Shown here: positions 18,567 through 26,385 of the stretch, piece by piece
How the letters are laid out: each line of letters opens with the position of its first letter
How positions within the stretch are numbered: position 1 is the stretch's first letter
Origin: Legionellales bacterium RIFCSPHIGHO2_12_FULL_35_11
Lineage (GTDB): Bacteria; Pseudomonadota; Gammaproteobacteria; Legionellales; Legionellaceae
Length of the DNA: 46,557 nt
Direction: 5' to 3'
NCBI GenBank assembly: GCA_001803185.1
Contig: MHBB01000081.1
Coordinates: 7,877-54,433, forward strand
The notes under the pieces: generated by a model
Told to the model about the DNA's origin: nothing
Database searches by the model: none
Seen by the model: the letters and a program-made list of their open reading frames with translations, nothing else
Translations under genes and position numbers: made by a program

Positions 18567-19230
18567 TTATTTATCTAAACGACTAAATTATACATTTATA
18601 AACACTAACCTTTTAAAGCAATCTTTGTCGCACTGCAGTGTTGGAAAAAAAAATAATGAACGCTTAGAATTTTTGGGTGATTCTATTTTAAATATGGTAA
18701 TAGCAGAAGCTTTATACGAGAAGTTCCCCCATGAAAGCGAAGGAGAGCTTAGTAGATTGCGGGCTTTTCTAGTTAAGGGGGAAACATTGGCTAATATTGC
18801 CTTGGAAATAAAACTGGGTGACTATTTATTCTTAGGGCAGGGAGAGCTAAAAAGTGGTGGTTTTAGACGAGAGTCAATTTTAGCTGATGCCCTAGAAGCT
18901 ATTTTTGCAGCTATATACTTAGATAGCGATCTACAACAATGTAAAACAATTATTTTAGATTTATTTAAAGAAAGACTGGCCGATAATCAAATAAAAAATA
19001 ATATTAAAGATCCAAAAACTCAACTACAAGAATATATTCAAAGTATCAAATCTTCGCTTCCATTATATCAATTGACTCATATTGAAGGCAGTGATCATGA
19101 TCAAAAATTTCATATTTCTTGTTCTCTAAAAGAACTTAACATTGAAGCAAAAGGCGTTGGTAACAACAGACGTAGGGCTGAACAATCAGCTGCGAATAAG
19201 CTATTAAAAATTCTCAAAAATACTAGGTGA
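18553..19230 (+). CDS. rnc: Ribonuclease III
   Basis: A 225-aa double-strand-specific endoribonuclease. The signature ERLEFLGDSILN has metal ligands Glu39 and Asp43. A second pair is Asp112 and Glu115 in ADALEAIFAAIYLD. A C-terminal dsRNA-binding domain ends RRRAEQSAANKLLKIL. It overlaps lepB. The usual downstream partner era is missing; a minus-strand DUF1840 gene follows. RNase III would be the obvious enzyme to process long palindromic transcripts from the repeats in this genome (inference). Confidence 0.96.
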   Translation: MTNLNYLSKRLNYTFINTNLLKQSLSHCSVGKKNNERLEFLGDSILNMVIAEALYEKFPHESEGELSRLRAFLVKGETLANIALEIKLGDYLFLGQGELKSGGFRRESILADALEAIFAAIYLDSDLQQCKTIILDLFKERLADNQIKNNIKDPKTQLQEYIQSIKSSLPLYQLTHIEGSDHDQKFHISCSLKELNIEAKGVGNNRRRAEQSAANKLLKILKNTR

Positions 19231-19238
19231 TTCTAGGT

Positions 19239-19544
19239 TCAACGCCACATTACATCACATTTTGCTTGATTTGCTGCTTCAAAAAGAGCAATTAGTGGAA
19301 TTGCTCTTTTACTTAATGGTACTTCATCTTGTTCATCGTCATAATTTTTCTTTGGTTCTGCATATTCATTTTCCTTTTCTCTTGCAACGGCCAGTTTTAA
19401 ATATTGCAAGGCACCTGGAATATCTTCAGCAAGAATTGCTCCTGGCACAACATCACTTTGATGCATAAACTCTAGAAATCTTATTGCAACACTACCAAAT
19501 AAAGTTATATCTTCATAAGCATCACAATAAAAGGTAACCAACAT
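19239..19544 (-). CDS. DUF1840 family protein
   Basis: A 101-aa protein starting MLVTFYCDAYEDITLFGSVA, with VVPGAILAEDIPGALQYLKLAV, the layout of DUF1840. The C-terminal third holds an acidic linker (NYDDEQDE) followed by VPLSKRAIPLIALFEAA. No biochemical role is known for the family. AAGGAG lies six bases before the ATG. It is downstream of gltX on the same strand, but the hairpin at 19558-19611 stands between them. Confidence 0.8.
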   Translation of the reverse strand: MLVTFYCDAYEDITLFGSVAIRFLEFMHQSDVVPGAILAEDIPGALQYLKLAVAREKENEYAEPKKNYDDEQDEVPLSKRAIPLIALFEAANQAKCDVMWR

Positions 19545-19557
19545 ATAGTACTCCTTA

Positions 19558-19611
19558 AACCTAGAAAAAGCAGTTGAGCTCTACTACGATCTCAACTGCT
19601 TTTTCTAGGTT
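19558..19611. repeat. Family C hairpin, complete copy, at the 3' end of gltX
   Basis: AACCTAGAAAAAGCAGTTGAG (21 bases) pairs perfectly with CTCAACTGCTTTTTCTAGGTT across a 12-base loop. It overlaps the gltX stop codon. The stem contains a T5 tract, so it could also act as a terminator for gltX. Related copies lie at 27785, 33978 and as half-arms at 3202 and 42490. Confidence 0.85.
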
Positions 19612-21001
19612 AAACCAGCTTGGAAATATTTAAAAGTCGACTTAATACTTTTTCTCTACCTAATAAACTAAGAGTAATATCAATTGATGGAGAAATACTG
19701 CCCCCAGTTACAGCAACCCTTAATGGTTGTGCTATTTTACCAAATCCTATATTTTCTGAAACTGCTAAATTAGTTAAACATTCTTGCAATTCTTCCCTTC
19801 CCCATTCACTTAATTCATTCAGCTTACAAGATAACTTATTCAAAATATTTAAAGCATCTGGTGTTATATGTTTTTGTACTATCTTTGCATCGTATTCGAT
19901 TTCATCTTGATAAAAATATAGGCTCTGATCACACATATCAACCAGATTTTTGCATCTTTCTGCCTGAGCCTTTACTATCTCAATTAAATCTGGACCATTA
20001 CTTATATCAATTGCTCTTTTATCAAAATGCCAAGCTAGAGCATCGGCAACCTGTTGTGGGTCATCGCTCTTTTGATAATGCTGATTTAACCAAGTAAGCT
20101 TTGAAAAATCAAAACCAGCTGCTCCGCGACTAATGTTTTCAAGAGAAAATCCAGATATCATCTCTTCCTTACTAAAAATTTCCTGATCTCCAAGCCCCCA
20201 ACCTAATCGAACTAAGTAATTTAATAAGGCATGTGGTAAAATACCCATTTCTTTAAATTGCAAAACACTTATTGCGCCATGTCGTTTTGATAGCTTCTTT
20301 CCATCATCACCTAAAATCATTGGTAAATGCGCGAAAATTGGTAATTTAGCATTTAGTGCCTGAAATAAATTTATTTGCCGCGGAGTGTTGTTTATATGAT
20401 CATCCCCTCTAATCACATGAGATATTTCCATATCAATATCATCAACCACTACAGCAAAATTATATGTTGGATTTCCATCTTGCCTTAACAAAACTAAATC
20501 GTCTAATTCTGTATTTGCTACGCTAATTTCACCATAGACCGCATCTTTAAAAGAAACGTGCCCTGAACTTGGATTTTTAAACCGTACGACTGAATTTTCA
20601 TCAGTTAAGGTAATATTTTTTTCTCTGCAAAGCCCGTCATATCTTGGCTTTTGCTTTGCGGCCATTTGTTCTGCTCTTAACTTTTCTAGTCTTTCTTTAG
20701 AGCAAGTACATCGATAAGCCTTACCTTCTTCTAGTAATTTTTCAATTACTTGTAAATATCGTGGATATCGGTGAGTTTGATAAATTGGACCTTCATCATA
20801 ATCAATTTCTAACCAATCTAAACCATTCAAAATTGTTTGAATTGATTCTTTAGTTGAACGTTCTCTATCCGTATCTTCTACTCTTAGAATAAATTTACCA
20901 TTATTTTTTTTTGCAAACAGCCAAGAAAAAATAGCTGTTCGAACACTACCAACGTGCAAATAACCAGTAGGACTTGGGGCAAAACGCGTTCTTACTTGCA
21001 T
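19610..21001 (-). CDS. gltX: Glutamyl-tRNA synthetase
   Basis: A 463-aa class I aminoacyl-tRNA synthetase. The HIGH-type motif is LHVGSVRTAIF (residues 15-25), and KLSKRHGAISV is the KMSKS-type loop. FILRVEDTDRERST and a Cys-rich CTCSKERLEKL zinc-like region are also present. It charges tRNA-Glu. The last bases lie in a family C hairpin. The start ATG at 21001 is back-to-back with the sensor kinase gene on the other strand. Confidence 0.95.
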   Translation of the reverse strand: MQVRTRFAPSPTGYLHVGSVRTAIFSWLFAKKNNGKFILRVEDTDRERSTKESIQTILNGLDWLEIDYDEGPIYQTHRYPRYLQVIEKLLEEGKAYRCTCSKERLEKLRAEQMAAKQKPRYDGLCREKNITLTDENSVVRFKNPSSGHVSFKDAVYGEISVANTELDDLVLLRQDGNPTYNFAVVVDDIDMEISHVIRGDDHINNTPRQINLFQALNAKLPIFAHLPMILGDDGKKLSKRHGAISVLQFKEMGILPHALLNYLVRLGWGLGDQEIFSKEEMISGFSLENISRGAAGFDFSKLTWLNQHYQKSDDPQQVADALAWHFDKRAIDISNGPDLIEIVKAQAERCKNLVDMCDQSLYFYQDEIEYDAKIVQKHITPDALNILNKLSCKLNELSEWGREELQECLTNLAVSENIGFGKIAQPLRVAVTGGSISPSIDITLSLLGREKVLSRLLNISKLV

Positions 21002-21029
21002 GAAAACTCCAACATGTTTAAATTTAATA

Positions 21030-21038
21030 TGCTATGAT
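21030..21038 (+). promoter_or_regulatory. Candidate extended -10 promoter of the sensor kinase gene
   Basis: TGCTATGAT is an extended -10 (TGN then TATGAT) 34 bases before the ATG at 21072, in the 70-bp space between divergent gltX and the kinase gene. The -35 is weak. Confidence 0.35.
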
Positions 21039-21071
21039 ATATTTATTTTTTTTATTAGCACAAATTATTAC

Positions 21072-23486
21072 ATGAAACGCTTCAGTATAAAACAAAAACT
21101 CTTAATAATATCCATAATACCTGTGCTTCTTGCTACATTATTTTCAGCCATTTTATACAATTATGAATATCAAAATGGCTTAAAGCTATATGAAATGTTT
21201 AAACAAATAAAAATTAATTCTATTAGTGACTCATTAGGATGGCTCTCAATAGAACTAGATAATAACTTTATATTACTTCACAAATACTATATGCTAATTC
21301 TCACCATCCTAATAGCTAGTTTCAGCCTGATTTTTGCCTTTTGTATCTATCATTGGTTGAATAAAAGCATTTATAACCCTATTGCTAGATTAAGGCGAAG
21401 TATGCAACAAATTCTTAATAACGAATTTGAAACAAAAATCCCATCTTCTAATTCTGGTGAAATAAGTATAATTGAAAAAGGCTGCTTGCATCTGCAAAAA
21501 TCCTACCTAACTGCAACTAAAGAATTAAATAATCAAATAGAATTAGCCACAAAAGATTTGATGCAAAATCTCGAAATTTTAGAAGAGCAAAATATTGCTA
21601 TTTCTTTAGAAAAGAAAAAAACTGAAGAAAAAAATCAGCAAAAATCTGAGTTTATTGCCAATATGAGTCATGAAATTCGTACACCAATGAGTGGAGTTAT
21701 AGGATTTACGAACGTATTACTTGAAACACAACTAGATCCACTTCAGCTAGATTATGTTAAAACAATTAAATCTTCTGCCCAAGATCTTTTAGTTATTATC
21801 AATGATATCTTAGACTACTCTAAAATAGATGCCGGAAAATTACAGCTTGATAGTATTGCTACTAATATTAGAGCGTGTATTGACGATGTATTAGCACTCA
21901 CCTCACGCGATGCTACGCAAAAAGGTATAGATTTAATTCCTATCACAGCAAATAATATTCCTAAGACCATGCTAGGAGATCCTTGGCGTATTAAGCAAAT
22001 CCTCACCAACTTAATCAGTAATGCAGTTAAATTTACCACGCAAGGACATGTCATTATTCAAACCAATCTGATTGATCAGTCACCAGAAGATTATACAGTA
22101 GAAATATCCATCATCGATACTGGTATTGGTATGACAAAAGAAACACAAAAAGCTCTTTTTACTGCATTTACTCAAGCAGATACTAGCACAACAAGAAAAT
22201 TTGGTGGCTCAGGACTAGGCTTAATAATTTGTAAGCGCTTAGCTGAGCACATGCGTGGCAATATATCTATCCAGAGTAAAATAGATGAAGGCACTACATT
22301 TAAAGTTCACATTAAACTTGCAAAACTCAAGAATTACGACTTAGAACGAAATGAACAAGTCACTCAAGATAAAACTAAAGTAATCTGTTTCGATAATAAT
22401 AAGCTGCAATTAAAGTCTTTATGTAATGGGCTAGAATTTTTAAAAATCGAATGCATTATTGCAAATGATATCGCTTCTTTAAAAGAAATTTTTGCTACAA
22501 ATCATGACTACAAGATGGCGTTCATTGGTGTGACTCAGGAGAATCAATCTGAAATATCTAGTATAATCAAATCTCAAACTATACCAACCGTGTTGTTTGC
22601 TAATTATTTCATCAATAACTATGAGAAATTAGGGGCCAAAGGCATGCTCTTAAAGCCTGCAAATATAAAAAAAATGCATCAAGTTGTTGCGTCAATTTTA
22701 CATGATCAAAAAAATGAATTAAATGACTCATCTCTCTATAATCTTCGCTCTCAGTTAAAACAAAAAAACGTTAAACTTCTGATAGCAGAAGATAACTTAT
22801 TGAGTCAAAAACTATTGAAATCTCTATTAAGTGAAAGCACCCATGTTGAAACTGTAGACAATGGTGAGCAATGTGTGAATGCTTGCAATAAAACTTCATT
22901 TTCAGCAATAATTCTAGACTTGCAAATGCCTAAGATAAACGGCCTTGATGCAGCAAAAATTATTAGAAAGAAGTCTATCTTAAATAAAAACACACCGATA
23001 ATACTAATAAGTGCTAATGGAAATGATATTGAAAATATCTCATTGGAAGACTCTGGCGTAAATTTATGCATTGAAAAACCAATTGACGAAAACTATCTGT
23101 TACATAATCTTTTAAAATTAACAAATATAGTTTCATCTTCTCCTATTAATTGGGCAAACTGCGTCAAAAAGGCATCTGGAAATCATAATTTAGCGGTTGA
23201 ATTTCTCTCTGACTTCGTGCAAGAATTACAAACCAATCGAAGTGAGTTCTTCAAGTTATATAAAGAAGGAAAAGTCTCTGAAATTGAAAGGCTCGCTCAT
23301 AAACTACATGGCGCTTGTTGTTTTTGTGGTGTACCAAAACTACAAAAATTAGTTTCGGAACTAGAAATTAAAGCTATGGATGCGGCTAGTACAAATGAAT
23401 TGCAAAGTGAGCTTTTAATATTAATTGAGGAATTAGATGCTGTGCTAGCTGAGTATGATGCTTCATACAAAACAGCAGCAATATAA
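21072..23486 (+). CDS. Hybrid sensor histidine kinase, LetS/GacS/BarA type
   Basis: An 804-aa inner-membrane kinase if started at ATG 21072 (MKRFSIKQKLLIISIIPV), which gives a normal N-terminal membrane helix. The frame extends 24 codons upstream. Order: TM1 (about 8-28), short periplasmic loop, TM2 (about 73-94), HAMP, coiled coil, HisKA with His200 in NMSHEIRTPMSGVIGF, HATPase (NLISNAVKFT, DTGIGM, GGSGLGLIICKRL), degenerate receiver, second receiver with Asp616 (ILDLQMPKINGLDA), and HPt with His743 (LAHKLHGACCF). This matches BarA/GacS/LetS, which drive LetA/GacA and the small RNAs that control the transmissive phase in Legionella. The periplasmic part is only about 40-45 residues, shorter than in BarA. 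Confidence 0.85.
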   Translation: MKRFSIKQKLLIISIIPVLLATLFSAILYNYEYQNGLKLYEMFKQIKINSISDSLGWLSIELDNNFILLHKYYMLILTILIASFSLIFAFCIYHWLNKSIYNPIARLRRSMQQILNNEFETKIPSSNSGEISIIEKGCLHLQKSYLTATKELNNQIELATKDLMQNLEILEEQNIAISLEKKKTEEKNQQKSEFIANMSHEIRTPMSGVIGFTNVLLETQLDPLQLDYVKTIKSSAQDLLVIINDILDYSKIDAGKLQLDSIATNIRACIDDVLALTSRDATQKGIDLIPITANNIPKTMLGDPWRIKQILTNLISNAVKFTTQGHVIIQTNLIDQSPEDYTVEISIIDTGIGMTKETQKALFTAFTQADTSTTRKFGGSGLGLIICKRLAEHMRGNISIQSKIDEGTTFKVHIKLAKLKNYDLERNEQVTQDKTKVICFDNNKLQLKSLCNGLEFLKIECIIANDIASLKEIFATNHDYKMAFIGVTQENQSEISSIIKSQTIPTVLFANYFINNYEKLGAKGMLLKPANIKKMHQVVASILHDQKNELNDSSLYNLRSQLKQKNVKLLIAEDNLLSQKLLKSLLSESTHVETVDNGEQCVNACNKTSFSAIILDLQMPKINGLDAAKIIRKKSILNKNTPIILISANGNDIENISLEDSGVNLCIEKPIDENYLLHNLLKLTNIVSSSPINWANCVKKASGNHNLAVEFLSDFVQELQTNRSEFFKLYKEGKVSEIERLAHKLHGACCFCGVPKLQKLVSELEIKAMDAASTNELQSELLILIEELDAVLAEYDASYKTAAI

Positions 23487-23500
23487 ATGGAGTAATAGAC

Positions 23501-24730
23501 ATGAAAAATGCAATTTATGCTCAATCTGGTGGCGTTACGGCAGTAATTAACGCATCTGCCTGTGGTGTCATTCAAACAGCTAAACATTACCCTAAAAAAA
23601 TTGGCAAAGTTTTTGCCGCAAAAAATGGGATTATTGGAGCATTAAATGAAAATCTAATTGACACATCACTAGAAAACGATGCTGATATAGCTAAATTGAT
23701 GCAAACTCCAGCTGGAGCATTTGGCTCTTGTAGATACAAGCTACAAAATAATAGTGATGAATTTAAACGATTATTAGATGTATTTAAAGCACATGACATA
23801 GGGTATTTTTTCTATAATGGTGGCGGAGATTCGCAAGACACTGCAAATAAAGTTGCGCAAATGGGGCGAGAGTTAAATTATCCAATTACTTGCATAGGTA
23901 TTCCAAAGACAGTAGATAATGATCTTCCATACACTGACACCTGTCCTGGATTCGGATCTGTTGCAAAATATGTCGCCATTTCAACTCGCGAGGCTGGATT
24001 TGATGTAGCATCTATGGCTGAATCTTCAACTAAAGTTTTCATTTTAGAAGTTATGGGTCGTCATGCTGGATGGATAGCTGCTGCTGGCGGACTTGCCGCA
24101 AATGTAGACCATGAACCTCCGCATATTATATTATTTCCGGAAGTTCCTTTTAATGAAGACAATTTTTTGTCTAAAGTAAAAGAGTGTGAAGAAAAATATG
24201 GTTATTGTGTAATTGTAGTTTCTGAAGGGATTCGAAACGCTGATGGGAAGTTTTTAAGTGAAGCTGGTCTTAGAGATGCCTTCGGCCACAGTCAACTAGG
24301 TGGTGTTGCCCTAGTTATAGCGGGATTAATCAAGAAAGAATTAAACTTAAAATACCACTGGGCTGTGGCAGACTACTTACAACGCTCAGCTAGGCATATT
24401 GCCTCAGCAGTGGATGTAGAGCAAGCATATGCGTTAGGGAAAGCAGCTGTTGAGCTAGCTGTGCTTGGAAAAAATGCTATTATGCCTATCATTAAACGAG
24501 AAACAGATTTTCCATATACTTGGTCAATAGATAGCGTGCCTCTTGAAGATGTCGCAAACATAGAAAAGAAGATGCCAGCTTCTTTTATTAGAGAAGATGG
24601 CATGGGTATTACCAATGAATGTCGCAAATATTTGCTGCCTCTTATTCAGGGAGAAGCATATCCACCATATATAAATGGATTACCTGACTACGTTAGACTT
24701 AAAAATCAATTAATTGCAAAAAAACTTTAA
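23501..24730 (+). CDS. pfp: Pyrophosphate-dependent 6-phosphofructokinase
   Basis: A 409-aa PFK-A fold enzyme interconverting fructose-6-phosphate and fructose-1,6-bisphosphate with PPi. NGGGDSQDTA at 106-115 has the Asp/Ser arrangement associated with PPi use, where ATP enzymes have GGDGS. PKTVDNDL at 135-142 is the catalytic loop (TIDND in ATP enzymes). MGRHAGWIAAAGGLA and the C-terminal residues fit. PPi-PFK is the usual PFK of several Legionellales. GGAG lies before the ATG, 14 bases after the kinase gene, so the two may be co-transcribed. Confidence 0.9.
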   Translation: MKNAIYAQSGGVTAVINASACGVIQTAKHYPKKIGKVFAAKNGIIGALNENLIDTSLENDADIAKLMQTPAGAFGSCRYKLQNNSDEFKRLLDVFKAHDIGYFFYNGGGDSQDTANKVAQMGRELNYPITCIGIPKTVDNDLPYTDTCPGFGSVAKYVAISTREAGFDVASMAESSTKVFILEVMGRHAGWIAAAGGLAANVDHEPPHIILFPEVPFNEDNFLSKVKECEEKYGYCVIVVSEGIRNADGKFLSEAGLRDAFGHSQLGGVALVIAGLIKKELNLKYHWAVADYLQRSARHIASAVDVEQAYALGKAAVELAVLGKNAIMPIIKRETDFPYTWSIDSVPLEDVANIEKKMPASFIREDGMGITNECRKYLLPLIQGEAYPPYINGLPDYVRLKNQLIAKKL

Positions 24731-24800
24731 TGATGTCATCACTATACTGCCTAATGGCATCAGGGCCTACGCATGAATAGTTTACAATGTAAACATAAAG

Positions 24801-24855
24801 GGTAACTGCTCATACCCATTTGACGCGCAGCGGCATATGGGTATGAGCAGTTACC
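24801..24855. repeat. Perfect hairpin with a direct repeat at its ends
   Basis: GGTAACTGCTCATACCCAT pairs with ATGGGTATGAGCAGTTACC (19 bp, perfect) across a 17-base loop. ATAAAG flanks it on both sides (24795-24800 and 24856-24861), like a 6-bp target duplication. It lies in the 471-bp gene-free region after pfp. Confidence 0.75.
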
Positions 24856-24865
24856 ATAAAGGAAT

Positions 24866-25125
24866 ACATGCCGTCATTGCGAGCCTTTATACAGGGCCTG
24901 AAAAACGTTCCGAACTAACTTGCACTCGTCTTTGCGAACCGTAGGTGAAGCAATCTAGTGACTTTAAGGCCGCTGGATTGCTTCACCTGCGGTTCGCAAA
25001 GACGAATAACTAATTAATTTACGTACAAATTGTGAAGTTAGTTAAGAGTATTAGCGAGGCAATCCAGATCGGCATTCTAATTGAAAATCGATCTTACAAT
25101 TGCTTCACTACGTTCGCAACGACAA
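24866..25125. repeat. Nested REP-like palindromes in the pfp-pilin gap
   Basis: An inner palindrome runs from AACTAACTTGCAC (about 24911) through GTCTTTGCGAACCGTAGGTG / CACCTGCGGTTCGCAAAGAC to GTGAAGTTAGTT (about 25046). Its arms are akin to the middle of family A but with different ends. Outside it are CGTCATTGCGAGCC (24871) on the left, and GCGAGGCAATCC and ATTGCTTCACTACGTTCGCAACGAC (to 25123) on the right, i.e. the halves of another palindrome. The order suggests one element inserted in another. No ORF of note. Confidence 0.6.
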
Positions 25126-25201
25126 CACTTTTTTCTTAAGCGAATGCCATTGACTGTATACTGCGCGCGGTCACAATCTTAAGTTTTTTGACGGCGTCAT
25201 T

Positions 25202-25618
25202 TTATTTACGGCAATTTGATGGTCGATATTTGGAGTCCAAAGTACCTTCTGTGCAGCCCCATGAAATATCTCCAGTTGAACTAACAATAGGATGTAAAAC
25301 CATAGTTCCGCCACCTGCCTTTTTAGTAAAATAGATAGTGACATCACCAGATCCTGGCGTTATTTCTATAGATTTAACATTTTCTGTAGCAGAAGGGCTT
25401 TTATAATTTCCCCCCATTTTATTTGGCAAGCGCCCTTCATTGGCGATAATTTCTTCTGTTACATCATGTTTAGCAACAGCAGATAGCTGTAATCCTTCGG
25501 ATACCCGAGCTCTAATCACATGATTTTGATAAGCAGGAATTGAAAGCGATGCTAAAATTCCAATTATCGCTACTGTTACCATAATTTCAATTAATGTAAA
25601 ACCAAATCGTCCTCTCAT
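25202..25618 (-). CDS. pilA: Type IV pilin (PilA/PilE-like major pilin)
   Basis: A 138-aa prepilin. The short leader MRGRFG is followed by FTLIEIMVTVAIIGILAS, a canonical class III signal with Glu at +5 and a hydrophobic helix, then a globular domain ending WGCTEGTLDSKYRPSNCRK, whose two cysteines form the D-region loop. The frame extends to 25630, but that start is a TTG inside the ribosome site. The ATG at 25618 has GGAGAG about six bases upstream. The protein would be cleaved by PilD and assembled into type IV pili, used for adhesion, twitching or DNA uptake (compare comM at the left edge). It is a lone gene between repeats. Confidence 0.9.
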   Translation of the reverse strand: MRGRFGFTLIEIMVTVAIIGILASLSIPAYQNHVIRARVSEGLQLSAVAKHDVTEEIIANEGRLPNKMGGNYKSPSATENVKSIEITPGSGDVTIYFTKKAGGGTMVLHPIVSSTGDISWGCTEGTLDSKYRPSNCRK

Positions 25619-25691
25619 TAAACTCTCCAACTTTAGGAATAAAAATATTTTTGTGCTTTTGAAAATTCACATTTTCATATATCTTAGTCAT

Positions 25692-25843
25692 CTGGACTTT
25701 ATGACTTTTTCAAAAAGCACTCAAAATTGTCGTCTTTGCGAACAAAGTGAAACAATCTAGTGACGTTTAAGGGCTCTAGATTGCTTCACTTTGTTCGCAA
25801 AGACGCATTTTAAAACATGTCTTTAAAAAGTCATAAAGCCCAG
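25692..25843. mobile_element. Family A MITE, copy 3
   Basis: A 152-bp copy with CTGGACTTTATGACTTTTTC at the left and AAAAAGTCATAAAGCCCAG at the right, with one substitution in the outer end. The flanks GTCAT and GTTAT are only near-identical, suggesting an older insertion. It occupies most of the gap between the pilin and bolA genes. Confidence 0.85.
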
Positions 25844-25883
25844 GTTATAATACGCCATAAAACGAACATAACCAACTTATATT

Positions 25884-26195
25884 ATGTCTAGAAAAGAATT
25901 TCTTGAAAACTTACTAACTACATCTTTATGTCCTGATTATATCGAAATTGAAGACGAGTCACATAATCATAAAGGAGCAAAAAACCTTGAGTCTCATTTT
26001 AAAGCAATTATTGTTTCTGATAAATTTAAAAACTTAAGCAAAATAGCTAGGCATAGATTAATTTTTTCAATTATTGCGGACGAATTTAATAACATGCATG
26101 CTTTAACTCTAGCTTTATATACCTCGGAAGAATGGTCTAGCAAAATAATGCTACCAGCAGCTTCTCCCAAATGCGCTAAAAATATTATATATTAA
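25884..26195 (+). CDS. BolA family protein
   Basis: A 103-aa protein with the BolA/IbaG pattern. HNHKGAKNLESHFKAIIVS is followed by LSKIARHRLIF and then MHALTLALYTSEEWSSK. BolA proteins partner with monothiol glutaredoxins through the invariant His (here in IARHRLI and MHALTL) and take part in Fe-S trafficking and stress morphology. The start at ATG 25884 gives a full-length family member. It is a monocistronic gene close to a family A MITE and followed by a strong hairpin that could serve as its 3' stem. Confidence 0.85.
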   Translation: MSRKEFLENLLTTSLCPDYIEIEDESHNHKGAKNLESHFKAIIVSDKFKNLSKIARHRLIFSIIADEFNNMHALTLALYTSEEWSSKIMLPAASPKCAKNIIY

Positions 26196-26220
26196 TAATC
26201 TTTCTTAGATAAAATTTTTA

Positions 26221-26284
26221 AAGAAAGATGGGTTGAGTAGATCTGTTGGGTTGCCCCAACAGATCTACTCAACCCAAGAAAGAT
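26221..26284. repeat. Perfect 21-bp hairpin flanked by a 9-bp direct repeat
   Basis: GGGTTGAGTAGATCTGTTGGG (26230-26250) and its exact complement (26255-26275) are separated by TTGC. Immediately outside stands AAGAAAGAT on both sides (26221-26229 and 26276-26284). It lies 25 bases after bolA. There is no T-run, so it is not a classic terminator. Confidence 0.8.
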
Positions 26285-26385
26285 AGATTAGCAACACTTA
26301 AAATCACAGCAAGCCTGAGAATAATTCTCGCATTTTAAGGTATCTTGAGTATATAATAACCGATTTTTAAGTTGGAACCAAACTA

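Noticed and set aside
24866..25125. CRISPR array from repeated GTCTTTGCGA segments
   Set aside because: Repeats are inverted rather than direct, spacing is irregular and no cas genes are present.
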